Part shown: piece by piece, positions 46,835 through 58,810 of the stretch
How positions within the stretch are numbered: the first letter of the stretch is position 1
How the letters are laid out: every line of letters starts with the position of its first letter
From: Cannabis sativa
Lineage: Eukaryota > Streptophyta > Magnoliopsida > Rosales > Cannabaceae
Direction: 5' to 3'
Length of the DNA stretch: 64,000 nt
NCBI RefSeq assembly: GCF_029168945.1
Contig: NC_083603.1
Location: forward strand, 33,329,396 to 33,393,395
Position numbers and translations under genes: made by a program
Notes under the pieces: model-generated
The model's input: only the letters and a program-made list of their open reading frames with translations
Told to the model about the DNA's origin: nothing
Databases searched by the model: none

Positions 46835-48112
46835 ATGGCGGACAAGAAGAAGCGCCGACGGCCTGACCCGAGTTCTGACGATGAAAGCCACCAACCCTTC
46901 AAGAACCAAATCAAACCCGACCCAGTCATCCTCCAAATCCTTCAGAAACTCACCGATTCAGTCCGCGCAGCCACAGAAGCCTCATCCTCCTCATCCAAAG
47001 CCCTAACCCTCGCCGACCTAGCTCTCTCCGAGTCCTGCCGCGAAGTCGCCGACCTCTCTCTATCCTCCGTCCAGTCCACCATCGAATCCCTAACCCTAAA
47101 GATCGCCCACTCCATCCTCTCCGGCAACGGCTTCGCCTTCGACGTCCCCTCTCGGTCCGCCGCGAACCAGCTCTATGTTCCGGAGCTCGATCGAATCGTG
47201 TTGAGAGACAAAACCTCGCTTCGTCCCTACGCCAGCATCTCCACCGTACGGAAAGCCACCATTACTGCTCGGATTCTTCAGCTCATTCACCAGCTCTGCC
47301 TCAAGAGCATCCATGTCACAAAGAGAGATTTGTTCTACACCGATGTAAAGCTGTTTACGGACCAGACTCAGTCCGACTCGGTTCTCGACGATGTGAGTTG
47401 TATGTTGGGCTGTACTCGGTCTAGTCTCAACGTGATCGCTGCGGAGAAAGGTGTGGTGGTGGGTCGGCTCATTTTCAGTGACAATGGAGATATGATCGAC
47501 TGTACTAAAATGGGTATGGGCGGGAAAGCGATTCCGCCGAATATAGACAGAGTTGGGGATATGCAGAGTGATGCATTGTTCATTCTCTTGGTTGAGAAGG
47601 ATGCTGCTTACATTAGATTGGCTGAGGATAGGTTTTATAATCGGTTTCCATGTATCATTGTGACTGCGAAAGGGCAACCTGATGTGGCGACAAGGCTCTT
47701 CTTGAGGAAGATGAAGATGGAGTTGAAGCTACCTGTGCTTGCTCTTGTGGATAGTGATCCATATGGTTTGAAGATATTGTCAGTTTATGGGTGTGGCTCC
47801 AAGAACATGTCTTATGACAGTGCGAATTTGACCACACCGGATATTAAGTGGTTGGGGATTAGGCCTAGCGATTTGGACAAGTATAAGATACCGGAGCAAT
47901 GTAGGCTGCCGATGACTGAGCAGGATATTAAGACTGGGAAGGATTTGTTGGAGGAGGATTTTGTGAAGAAGAATCCCGGCTGGGTTGAGGAGCTGACTTT
48001 GATGGTGAAGACTAAGCAGAAGGCTGAAATTCAGGCTCTCAGCACGTTTGGTTTCCAGTACTTGTCTGAGGTTTACCTGCCATTGAAGTTACAGCAGCAA
48101 GATTGGCTATGA
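46835..48112 (+). CDS. TOP6A: DNA topoisomerase VI subunit A
   Basis: This intact, intronless ORF of 425 residues is full length for plant TOP6A (Arabidopsis SPO11-3, also called RHL2 and BIN5). With subunit B it forms a type II topoisomerase that cuts and passes DNA duplexes. The plant complex acts in the nucleus and is needed for endoreduplication and cell enlargement. Residues 4-9 (KKKRRR) look like a nuclear signal. The winged-helix 5Y-CAP domain has the catalytic Tyr at about residue 168 in KRDLFYTDV. The Toprim domain has Glu254 in VEKDAAY and Asp306/Asp308 in LVDSDPYG for metal binding. The first ATG after a CT-rich leader is used. The first half is GC-richer than surrounding DNA. It is clearly not SPO11-1 or -2, given the DLFYTD and [12 protein letters not shown] segments. 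Confidence 0.95.
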   Translation: MADKKKRRRPDPSSDDESHQPFKNQIKPDPVILQILQKLTDSVRAATEASSSSSKALTLADLALSESCREVADLSLSSVQSTIESLTLKIAHSILSGNGFAFDVPSRSAANQLYVPELDRIVLRDKTSLRPYASISTVRKATITARILQLIHQLCLKSIHVTKRDLFYTDVKLFTDQTQSDSVLDDVSCMLGCTRSSLNVIAAEKGVVVGRLIFSDNGDMIDCTKMGMGGKAIPPNIDRVGDMQSDALFILLVEKDAAYIRLAEDRFYNRFPCIIVTAKGQPDVATRLFLRKMKMELKLPVLALVDSDPYGLKILSVYGCGSKNMSYDSANLTTPDIKWLGIRPSDLDKYKIPEQCRLPMTEQDIKTGKDLLEEDFVKKNPGWVEELTLMVKTKQKAEIQALSTFGFQYLSEVYLPLKLQQQDWL

Positions 48113-48564
48113 ATGAAGCTTTCACTTGTGTGGTGGTGTTGAATTGGTGGATCCCACAAAATTATATCAATTGCTATGTAAGTACCAGAACTCAATCTTA
48201 GACTCTGTGGGAGCAATCTATGTATGTGCCTGACCATTTGAGCCACCTCCATGTTGGGTACTTTCATGTTGTCTTAACAATGACAATCTTAAACAATGAC
48301 AATGTAGAACTTTTCATGTGTCTTTGTTTTAATTAAGGAATAACCTACCAAAATCCTAGAGTTTTTTTCTATTGCTTATTGTTTGTTTGTTTATTAAAAG
48401 ACTGAGTCAGTGTAAGATTAACATTGAATCGAGTATCAATTTTATTGCTTTTTTATTCTTTCATTTACATTAGATAGTTCAAATGGACTACCATATGATA
48501 CATTATAAATTGATGTAGTAATTAATAGTGAGTACAAATATTCATACATTAAACGTAAAATACA
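48113..48564. other. Convergent 3' region between TOP6A and the PPR gene
   Basis: The 452 bp between the TOP6A stop and the stop of the minus-strand PPR gene must hold both 3' UTRs and polyadenylation sites. AT-rich stretches near 48330-48430 and 48505-48560 are compatible. No transposon is seen. Confidence 0.6.
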
Positions 48565-51500
48565 TCATCTTCTTAGGGAGCTTCTTTTATATAGCCATTG
48601 TCTCAGTGATTTTCTTGTGACCATTAATCTCTGCATCACCACAGGTCTTCTCTCAGTGGGTAATTCATTACTTCCCAAGTACTCCGAATTTGAGGTTGAG
48701 TGGTTGGTACTCTCTAAATACATTTGTGTATTAGATGCGATTTCAAGACCTTTTGAAAGAACCTCAAGCCCCAATTCGTCTTGTAGAAGTTTAGTTATTG
48801 CATCTTTCACCCCCAGTTCTAGTTCATCTGGAATCGTATCGACCTTACCGATTCCTAAGGTGATAAGCATGTCATCGCTTATTATGTGTCCTGTAACCAA
48901 ACATCTTTTTTACGTCAGCTTTATGAAAATACAAGGTAGTAGCAACATCATGTTCAATTATTACATTTACATTCATAGTTTCATACCCCTGGAGTATTTC
49001 TCTTTGACCACTTGGAGAACTGCAAGAACAACAATACGAGCTTCAACCTGCCATACAACAAATTTCTCATAAGCCTTGACATTAATAATCAACAGCTCCA
49101 TTTCATGATATGTGCCAACTATGATTTCAAAATTATATTATGTACTTGTGATGGTGTTGTAACTGCGGTTGGTTTTTGTATGCCACAAGTGAAGACACAA
49201 ATAATAAATTTCGGAGGAGGTCAATCATAGACACCTTTTGACATTTTTTTTTTTAAGCTATGACTTCAAAGCTCACTGACCAAAACCACACATACTTTTG
49301 TAAGCCCTTGAAGATCAATTGTTAGGCTTTCAGCAATATTCTTTTGCAAATGTTCAGCAACTTTTTCAAGCAGTAAACTTTGAGGTCTCTCTGTGTCAGT
49401 CATGGAGGAACTAAACTCTTCCTGGTTCTGATTGTCGCATTGTATAACACCTTCACACCACTCCTCGATTAGTTGTTTGAGATAAAAATCATTGGACCTA
49501 TACCTGTGATAGAAAGCTTAAACTTCAAGATAATTTTCAAGTTTCAACTATGCTTCATGCCTAATCCTACAATATTGGAGAGCTAGGAAGGGTCTTGTGG
49601 TTGCTCCCACAATATTTGCGGTCCGAGTCCCTCGTAAGTACCCACATAGCAATAATTGCTATAATTCTCTGTTCCCATACAAGTGTTAGACAGGCAGTCC
49701 ACTTGAACCTCAGATTTTGTGGGAGCAAATCACATGCCCAATCATTTGAACTATTTAAACTTAAAATTGAAGATAATAGGTGAAACAAAGATAATCTTTA
49801 TGCAGAAATTCACAACGTGACAACATACCCTGCTCTCCGCATATCTTGATATACCACCAGGCACTGCTTAACTTCAAGTGAAGAACCATATCTGCTACGA
49901 GCCCTGAGAAGTGTATTATAGGTCACCTAAAAGACAAACAGACTGATGTTTAAATTCAGAATTTCTGCTTATTGATTTGTCACCTTCATACGGGAATATT
50001 ATAGTGTTGAGAAAGGAAAAAAAAACATTTAAAATGGTTCCCACCAGATTTGGCTGTATCTGATATCTTTTCATTTCAGCGAACAACGAAAATGCTTGTT
50101 TCATATATTTATTTTCCACGCAAACCTGCACCAAAAAGGCATATAGTACATCAGTAAAAGGGGAAATTTAACCTCTAGTATTCACTGCAACTATTATAAT
50201 AGATGGCTTAAAAACCTTTATAACTGTTGTATATGCAACTACATCGGGTTCAATTCCAGCTTCACGCATGGTTCTCAAAATCTGCATTGAAAATATAAGT
50301 AAAATCATCATAACGAACTTTATGGCAAAGAAACTCAACCATGATAAATAGTAAGGCATATGTGAACTCTTAGATATGAAGATTTTTCTTTTTCTTTTTT
50401 TTTTTTTCCATTTTTTTTTATCTCTATTTTCAAACTACCAGTCCCAACATATAGGAATTAGAAAAGAGTAATAAAGAACATGCAGAAGAGGATATTTGAG
50501 TTGAGATGCACAAAATTTAATCTTTATATTACCTTCAAAGCACCCTCTATATTGCCTGAGCTTCCACATATATCAATCAATATAGACCAAGTTATTTGAT
50601 TAGGAGAGAGACCCATTGTGTTCATCTCATCCATCAATGCTTTCGCATGGTAGTAATCAGATCCACAAGCCTTCATCAAAATATTGTATGTTGCAACTGT
50701 GGGCATAAATGAAAGCTCTTTAGCAAAGTTTAAACCGTATAAATGAGATGATCGAGACCTGGAGGTAGTAATTCCTGAACTTGCATTGCTAGCTCTATTT
50801 TCTTTGTCATCTTCAGGCATCTCCTGGACTCTATTTCTCTTCCAAGATTCAAAAAGGCGAAATGCTCTGTCATACTGTGAAGCCTCAACACACGCATGTA
50901 GAAGGATATTGCAGCACTGTGAATTGGGTTCGCAGCCGTCCAGAAGCATCTCTTCAAATAATTGGATTGCCTTCTCCACAAGGCCGGCATTTGCACAGGC
51001 ACTGATCAACGATGACCATGTAACAGTATTAGGAGTTACACCAGCTGATAGCATGTCATCTTTCACTTTTAAAGCCATTTGCCATAGTTTTGCATCTGCA
51101 AGAACCTGGGATGTTGGTGCTTTGTTAACTAATAATGACAAACATAGAAGCTTGTGATTTCATTACACCAGCAGATATCACTTGCAAACATGTGTTTATA
51201 TAAATTTATATATATATATATATTATATATATACCTTTACAATAGTGCTGTATGTGAAAACATCCAACTTCAACAATCCAGTTGATTCTAAATGTTGAAC
51301 TTCCTTGTAGATGTCCTGAGCCCAATCAACTCTTCCAGCAAGACAGCATGCCTTCAAAAGGATGTTATATGATGCCATATCGGGTTCAACACCAAGGTTC
51401 TAGACATGTAAGAGATAGAGAACACGCAAAATATAATTGACTGGATAAATTAGAAGAAAAATATAAGCATATTCTTGATGCTGCAAGAGAAGTTCAATAA

Positions 51501-51592
51501 GACAAATATTTATGAGTTGGTAAACATCATGATCAAGAAAGCAGTATGATAATTCCAAAACCAGTTCAGATTAAGCAGTCCTGTCCTCTATT

Positions 51593-51672
<80 letters not shown>

Positions 51673-53265
51673 AATTACTTGCAGATTCCTGTATACATTG
51701 AATGTGTAGCTCAAATCATGAGCATTGACATTCATAATGCTGTTCACGACATAAACATTTGGGGTGACTTTCTGACTGAGCAAGTCCTGTATTTGAAAAC
51801 AAAAAAGAAAGAAAGTTGAAAGTCATCTCTCAGTTTATCAATCAAGATCATTGCATCTTGGTTATCAATATAGGTTTTCCTATGGAGGTAAAAACATTTC
51901 ACATAATACTTTCTAAGTGGGAATTTAATAATGTACAGTCAAACCTAACATAGTATCATTTGAAACACTTACTAAGTAAGCCAATATGGTAGAAATACCT
52001 CATAAATCTGCCTAGATTTCTGGTAGGCATGACAGCGACCGCAAATATCAATTATCGTGCGGTAGAGATACATATTGATAGAATTCGAGTTTTTCTTCGC
52101 AAATTCAAATGCGGTCAAAGCAGACTCCAAGTCACCTTTCTTTCCGAATTCATATATTGTGTCACAAAATACCATATGTGCATGTGGTAAAGTACAAGCA
52201 TACCTGTAAAATGGGGTCAATAGAGCATCAACAAGGGAAGAGTAAACAAATAAAGAATTATCCCCCAGAGAAAATTGAAGTCTAGATCAGGTCAGGTCAC
52301 CAAATAACATGTCCTACTCATTAAAGAACAGTCAGTAATACCTTATAGCCATCTTGGGCTTTCTCTTTTGAACGCATACCTTGATAACATCGGAAGGTTT
52401 CATTAATTCTTTGATTGAGAAACCGAAACCTGAAACAGGTAATCATCTGTTACCATTGAAAAGCAATCTGCTATGTTTTCAACAAGTTGGGGATTATCAG
52501 TCTCTCCACTAGAATTTGAAGATTGAACTTAGGTGGCGTTTGGTTGGAGGTAATGAAATAGAATGGAATAAAAGGAAACAATCTTCATTTCATTTTTTTA
52601 TTTGTTTGCGTATTAAAGTAATAGAATGTCATTCTAATGGAATGACTTTTCCACCATTTTAGTGGAATGACTATTTTATTTTGAAATGGAAAGAAAGACC
52701 ATTCCAATAGATGATGAAAAAAAGTTGAACAATTTTTTATTATTTTTTTTTTTATGCATTTTAAATTTTATTCCATTCTATTCTTATTCCTATTTTCATT
52801 TCTATTCCTATTCCTATGTTTTCATTACTGCCAAAATAAACTGTTTAAAAGAGACTAAACTTCTAATCCATATAGAACAAAATTACGGTTACTATTAAGT
52901 ACGCTGAGTGCTAATAACAACACTCCATTTGAATGTTTAAACATATAACGTTAAAAGTCACTCAATTTGAATGTCTTAACATGTAATGTTAAAAGTAATA
53001 ATTGAAATCCACATACCAAATTCAAATAGAAGAGTGTAAAAGAAAGTCCAGAATGTATGTACCATTTCTCATGACTACAATTGAGTTATTGACAATCTTC
53101 CTTGGACTCAAGAGTTTATCAATATTTTACCACCATGTAGAGAAATATGCTAAACTAATAATGATAACGCATTGTAAATTTGTGATCGCTAACCATATGG
53201 TCGCTCAAGTGTATGTAACTTGTAGATCGCCTTAATGACCATAAAGATTATTTCACTCCTTCTTT

Positions 53266-53310
<45 letters not shown>

Positions 53311-53989
53311 CATTTGTAAGTTTTCAATAGTTACAAATAACTCCCTTTTTCTATAAGCCAAAATAATGGGCTTAAAAGAGACTTCTTCCTTAACACTTCA
53401 GAACCCTTTAGACCAGTAACCACTACCAGTACTAATGCAGCTAACAATTATAAACGTACATTGTCAAATAACCCGAAACACAAATATGTTTGAGAATCTA
53501 GAATAGGGTGAGTGTATTGTAAAAAGTATGAGGTTGCATATTGAAAATAATTGGTGATGAATGGAATGCCTTTATACAATGTTATAAAGTTTTCCAACAT
53601 TACCAATATGGGCAATCCAAAATACGGAGTATTTTAAAAGAAAATTTGCTCTTAGATAGAAAAAATAAAGACATATTTAGACGCCAATGTAAGGCAAGAA
53701 AATTCTATATTACACTTTCTTATCTCATTACTTAACGTATGTTTTCAACTATTTACATACAATATTTTTAAAATATAAAATAGCTAAATTCTATATTACA
53801 CTTTCTTATCTCATTATTTAACATATGTTTTCAACTACCAACATACAATATTTTTAATATATAAAATAGCTAAATAATATCCATATAATATATCCTTTTT
53901 TTAAAAAAAAAAAAAAAATATCCATATAATACATGCATTAACATAATAGCGGGCCAAGAAGTGGAGTAAAATAAGAGAGTTGCCTTTAG

Positions 53990-54035
<46 letters not shown>

Positions 54036-54753
54036 AGAATTTTCGCTAACCAACCAGCACTAGCAAACAATAACTAAAGTACATCCCAAAACAGCCTCAA
54101 ACCTCTTACACCATACCTTTACCGATTTGAAATAAAAACTGTTCTTTTGGGTAATTGAAAATGAAAAATGTTTAGACTACAAAATGGAACATAAAAAAAT
54201 TACCTGCAAGAACCTCAACGAGTTCAACTAGTTCATCCACTTCACGGCATTTCAAAATCCCTCGACACTCCTTCCTAAGCAAGTCCATGGCCGACCCAGC
54301 AAAGATCTCCAAAGGAGGAAACCCAAACTCATCCAACTTGTTCAAAACATTTACAAAGCTCTGAACTTTCCCGTCTCGAAGAAATCCCGAAAGGCCCTTC
54401 TCCACAAAATCTGCTCTCAGCGCAGACTTAAACTGCGAGGCCTCAACGCCTGAGTCCGCAACAGTCTCGACCACCATTGCGAAGTCTACAAGCTTCCCAT
54501 CTCGAGCGAGGTTGTTTGCGAAGTCGGCCAAGCTTCGTGGGTGGGTTTTGGTGGGGTCCCATCGGAGGGCGGTGGAGAGGGGAGGAGAGCGAGAAGACGA
54601 CCAAGGTGGAGGAGGTAAGTTAGAGGGAGAAAGGTTTGGGATTTGAGATTTGGAAGCTTTGAGAAGGTGGGGATAATGGTGGTTATGGCGGGAAGGATTT
54701 GGAGGAGTGACAATGGAGGAAGAAGATGGGACAAGGATGACGATCACTCTCAT
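48565..54753 (-). CDS. P-class pentatricopeptide repeat protein (At5g02830-like, plastid)
   Basis: I assembled 12 exons on the minus strand, all with GT/AG introns and matching phases: 54753-54204, 52429-52342, 52203-51999, 51786-51679, 51399-51235, 51105-50533, 50281-50216, 50125-50045, 49926-49829, 49503-49296, 49047-48987, 48890-48565. They total 2529 nt and give an unbroken 842-residue protein. The N-terminus is rich in Ser and Pro, like a chloroplast transit peptide. Residues about 215-660 carry roughly ten P-type PPR repeats, for example TPNTVTWSSLISACANAGLV and EPDVVAYTTVIKVCVENKYM. P-class PPR proteins bind organelle RNA and guide its stability or processing. The length and position beside TOP6A fit Arabidopsis At5g02830. 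The RNA target is unknown. Intron 1 (52430-54203) has absorbed repeats. Confidence 0.9.
51213..51234. repeat. (TA)n tract at PPR intron 5 donor
   Basis: An alternating TA run begins directly after the donor of exon 5 (GT at 51234-51233, minus strand). Confidence 0.7.
51597..51668. repeat. (GA)n microsatellite in PPR intron 4
   Basis: A 70-base run of GA on the plus strand is a CT run in the transcript. It starts ten bases after the exon 4 donor at 51678. Confidence 0.9.
52531..52845. mobile_element. Possible MITE in PPR intron 1
   Basis: GGCGTTTGGTTGGAGGTAAT at the left and ATTACTGCCAAAATAAA-like sequence at the right are imperfect inverted ends. Both continue with AT-rich GAATGGAAT / ATTCCTATTCC sequence. 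The GTTTGGTTGG start is common in plant MITEs. No clear target duplication was found. Confidence 0.45.
53268..53307. repeat. (TA)n microsatellite
   Basis: About 20 TA units lie in PPR intron 1. Confidence 0.9.
53699..53876. repeat. Tandem duplication, two copies of about 88 bp
   Basis: CTATATTACACTTTCTTATC followed by CTCATTA, ATGTTTTCAACTA and ACATACAATATTTTTAA occurs twice with few changes, in PPR intron 1. Confidence 0.85.
53993..54033. repeat. Poly(A) run of 41 bases in PPR intron 1
   Basis: An uninterrupted A run (poly-T in the PPR transcript) follows TGCCTTTAGCAT. It could be a retroposon tail, but I found no matching element or duplication. Confidence 0.85.
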
Positions 54754-57700
54754 TCTAAGCCAACCGTTTTTTCTTTTTTGGTTTGGGCCGTAGGGAACTT
54801 TTTTGAGGTTTTATATTAGTTTTATTTATGTCTTTTTCTTTTTTCTTTTTTTTTTTCTCACAAAATTATAAGACCACCATAATATTTTCTTTTTAACAAA
54901 TTATCATTATTATTATAAATTAACATTTTGTAAATAGTGAAAATAAGAAAAAAAATTTCTCTTATCTAATAAAAGTCTTGATCCAACTCTAAATTATATT
55001 TAGCTAAATCATGAACAGATTAGTTAACATTTCTCCTAATATAAGAAACAACAGCTTAGGGAATAAAGGATAAAAGACAACGAATATCCATAATTAAATT
55101 CGAGAAACACGATAAATTGGTCGATCTAGAATTCAAAGCATTAGAGACTCTAAGTGCATTCGTTTCCATATGAGTAATATGTATTTGCTCTTGCATCGCC
55201 TAATTAAGGCTATGAAAAAGGGCCTTAACTTCCATTTTATCTAAACGAAAATAATCTTGTACTAGCTTTGAGAGAGCAGCAATCACACGACCTTGATGAT
55301 CTCGAACAATCGCACCTACACCCAGAGTTTTTAAAGTCGAATTCAGAGCAGCATCAATATTAAGTTTCATTCTCGTTTCATTTGGAGGCTTCCATGGTAT
55401 CCCTTCAGTTGGGTTGCTAGTAGAACTCGAGTTTTGTAACGGACCTGATGCAATCACAGTAGTCTCCTACTTTTGACGCTTTCGAGAGGAATAAAATTTT
55501 TCGATGTAGTTCATGGGGAAGGCAGTAGTCCGTGTACTATCTGTTCTCTTTCCTCCGTGGACTACCTTATTTCTCTCTGTCCAAATAGCCCACATGATGC
55601 AAACAATAAGTTCAAACTCAGTTTGGAAATGCAAAGTTGAAAGATGAATAAAATAGTCACCACTATACATATGCTGAGCTTTTTGAAAATCTATGGTGTT
55701 CTTTGTATTTTTTTCAAACTGATTTTGCGTGTGGACATGAGAAAAAAGCATGCCCAATTGATTCCCATGTGTTTGTACATAAAGAGCAAGTTAGTGAATG
55801 AATGATCTTTCTCTTTTGAAGAGCAGCAACAGTTGGAAGGGTGTTGTGCAGAGCTTTCTAAGCAAAAAAATTTATTTTCGTTGGAAGATTCAGGTTCCAA
55901 AATGTTTTCCACTAGTTTTTTTGTGAATATGAAGATGAAGAACATTGTTGTTCATCTATACTTGTTGCCAAATGAAAACTTAATTTCACCGTATATATGC
56001 CTGTAGATGTCTAGTACCAAATTAATCTATCACTAGATGGGAAAAAACTTAATGGGGTAGTAGTTATTCTGTCAATATCCAACTGCCCAAAAAATTTTTG
56101 AAGCAGCTCCAAGTTCTACTGCCTTTCAGTAGTGATCAAATGAGCAATCGGGAGTGAGGCGGCCCATTGAATGCTAGTGGTTTATATTCTGTGTAACCTG
56201 GTATCCCTTTATCCTTAAACACACTGAATACTAAAACCATTACCTATTTTATATCGAAGTCCTTGAGAAAGCAACTCTCTACCCCAATGTATACTTTGTC
56301 GTGTTAAGGAACACGAGTGTCCCAATTTTTCTTCCAGAAAAGAGTTGTTTAAAAAATACCTACACTTCAATAGACGACTAAAGAATTTGACATTTTAAGG
56401 ATCCTCCATGCTTGTTTGGCTAAGAAAGCTTGATTGTAATACACAAAAGATCGGAATCCTATACCTCCCTCCACTTTAGATTTACATAGTAGATTCTATC
56501 TTTTCCGATGAATTTTGGTTCCATCTTTATTAGAACCCCACTAAAAGTTTTTCATCATGCTTTCAAGTTGTTGATAAAAAGTTTTGGTTAAACAAAAATA
56601 ACTCATAGCATGTGTTGGAATGGACTGAACAACTACTTTTAGTAAAACTTCTTTTCCTCCCACCGAGAACAGTTTATCATTCCAAGCATGCATTAATTTC
56701 CAAACTTGCTCCTTTATATTACTGAATAGCTCCTTTTTGTCACGTCTAGAGTAAGAAGGCAAACCAAGATATTGTTCATGGTATTCATTAATCGACATTT
56801 ACAAAGCTTGATTGAAAAACATTTGTGCTGCAATCGGAGTGTTGGGTGAAAAAGACATAACTAATTTTTGATTGTTGAGTATTTATCCTGAAGCACGGTG
56901 ATAGATATTCAACATTCTTTTAATTGCCAAAATAAAAGTTTTATTGGTCTCACAAAACAACAAGCTATCATCGGCAAAGAGAATGTGAGAAACTGAGGTG
57001 CTCTTCTTGTGAACCGAAGTCCTTGGAGGTTCCCAATAGCTTCTTCATATTGTAATAGTCTTGAAAGCCCTTCAGAACATATCAAAAAGAGATATGGAGA
57101 TAAAGGATCCTCCTATCTTATGTCTCTAGTGGGTTTAACATGACACATTACTTCACCATTGAGCGAGAAAGAGAAACTTGCAGAAGACATGTAGTTTTGA
57201 ATCAAGGCAATCACTTACAGTTGAAACCCATTATTTGCATTACTGCCCATAAATACGCCCATTCCACACGATCAAAATCTTTACTCATATCCAACTTGAT
57301 TGTAAAAATTTTTTTTGCTCCTCTTATCTTATGTTGGATGTGATGAATTGGTTCAAAAGCAACCAGGATGTTGTTTGTGATAAGCATATTGGAGGGGAAA
57401 TCACTTTGTGTTTTAGAGACTACAAAAGGAAGTGCTTCTTTAAATCTCATAACCACCATCTTTGATATGAGTTTTTATATGACATTGCACAAACTTATTG
57501 GACAAAAAACACCCATGCTTTGATGAGATTTTATCTTCAGAATTAGAGTGATTATTGACGTGTTGATCAACTCCATATTGTGACCTTCATTCAACACTCC
57601 TAAAACCACTTTATTGACAAGACCCACAATATTCCAATAATTTTGATAAAAATATTGCTAACATACCATCACTCCCTGGGATTCTATTTGGACTCATGGA

Positions 57701-58810
57701 TTTCAAGGCATCAAAAACCTCCTTTTTCGTAAAGGGAAGAAGAAGTGACTCATTTAATTCAGTAGAAATCGTCGTACGAATAGTTGTTGTGATAGATTCC
57801 AAAGCCTCATTGTCCACTGAAGATGTTGTGAATAATTCAACAAAATACTCTGAAATAATGGTAGTCATACCTTCTTTTGATGTGATCACTGTACCATTGC
57901 AGTCCTTGATAATTTTAATCTTGTTGTTGGCTCTTCTAGAGGATGCATGAGCATGAAAGAACTTAGTATTTTGATCACCACTTTGTAACCAATCTACTCT
58001 AGATTTTTGTTGCCAATACATTTCTTCTTGAGCCAAAAGTTCGTCAAGAATATTCTCAGAGTTTTTTAATTCTACCATAGCAGAATCGGTTCTGTTTTTT
58101 TTTTCGTTATTGAGAGTAGAAACTCGCTTTTGTACCTTAGTGATTTCTTTCCTAAAATTTTTGAACTTAGAGTTGTGCCACTATTGCAAGGATATAGAGC
58201 ATGCTTTCAAATTGTCCGAAAAACAATCCATAGCAGCCCCTGTTTGTGGAGAAATCCATTGTTGTTGAATAATGGAGGTTGCTTCCTCATGTTGCAGCCA
58301 AATCTTTTCAAATCTAAATCTGGTTTGTCTTTTTAGCTGTTGGTTTTGGGCATTAAAAGAGCACACATTGAAAACAATTACTCTATGATCCAAACTATAG
58401 TAATCTAGATGGTGAGTAATGATATGATTAAAAGTTAAACCCCATAGATCATTAATAAAACACCAATCTAGTCTTTTCTTTTTTTTTTTTATAGAAACCA
58501 CCGCGTGTCGACTCTTAATCCAAGTGAAAGGATCCCTTTTAAAAGATTGCTCATTTAAATTGCAATTGTCAAGAGTTCCATCTGAGATTCATTTTGCAAG
58601 GCTCTCCCTAGTTTGTTTTAATTGGATAAAATTTCATTTAAGTCTCCAATAACAAGCCAAGGAGACAAGGGTGCCACATCTTTAAGTTTTTGCAAAAGTG
58701 TCCAGGTTTGAACTCTTTGTTGAGCAGATGGGGTTCCATAAAATGCAGTAAAATGCTATCTTGGTTCATTTCCAAAGGCAATGTAACAGTCAAACATGTT
58801 TATATTATAA

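Noticed and set aside
47096..47677. 193-residue ORF antisense to TOP6A
   Set aside because: It is a shadow frame of a GC-rich coding region with no recognisable domain.
46835..48112. TOP6A as a processed retrocopy because it lacks introns
   Set aside because: The ORF is intact, there is no poly(A) tail or flanking duplication, and it stands beside the PPR neighbour I recall for the ancestral locus.
50786..51157. 123-residue plus-strand ORF over the PPR gene
   Set aside because: It is antisense to PPR exon 6, which has a complete splice model and repeat motifs.
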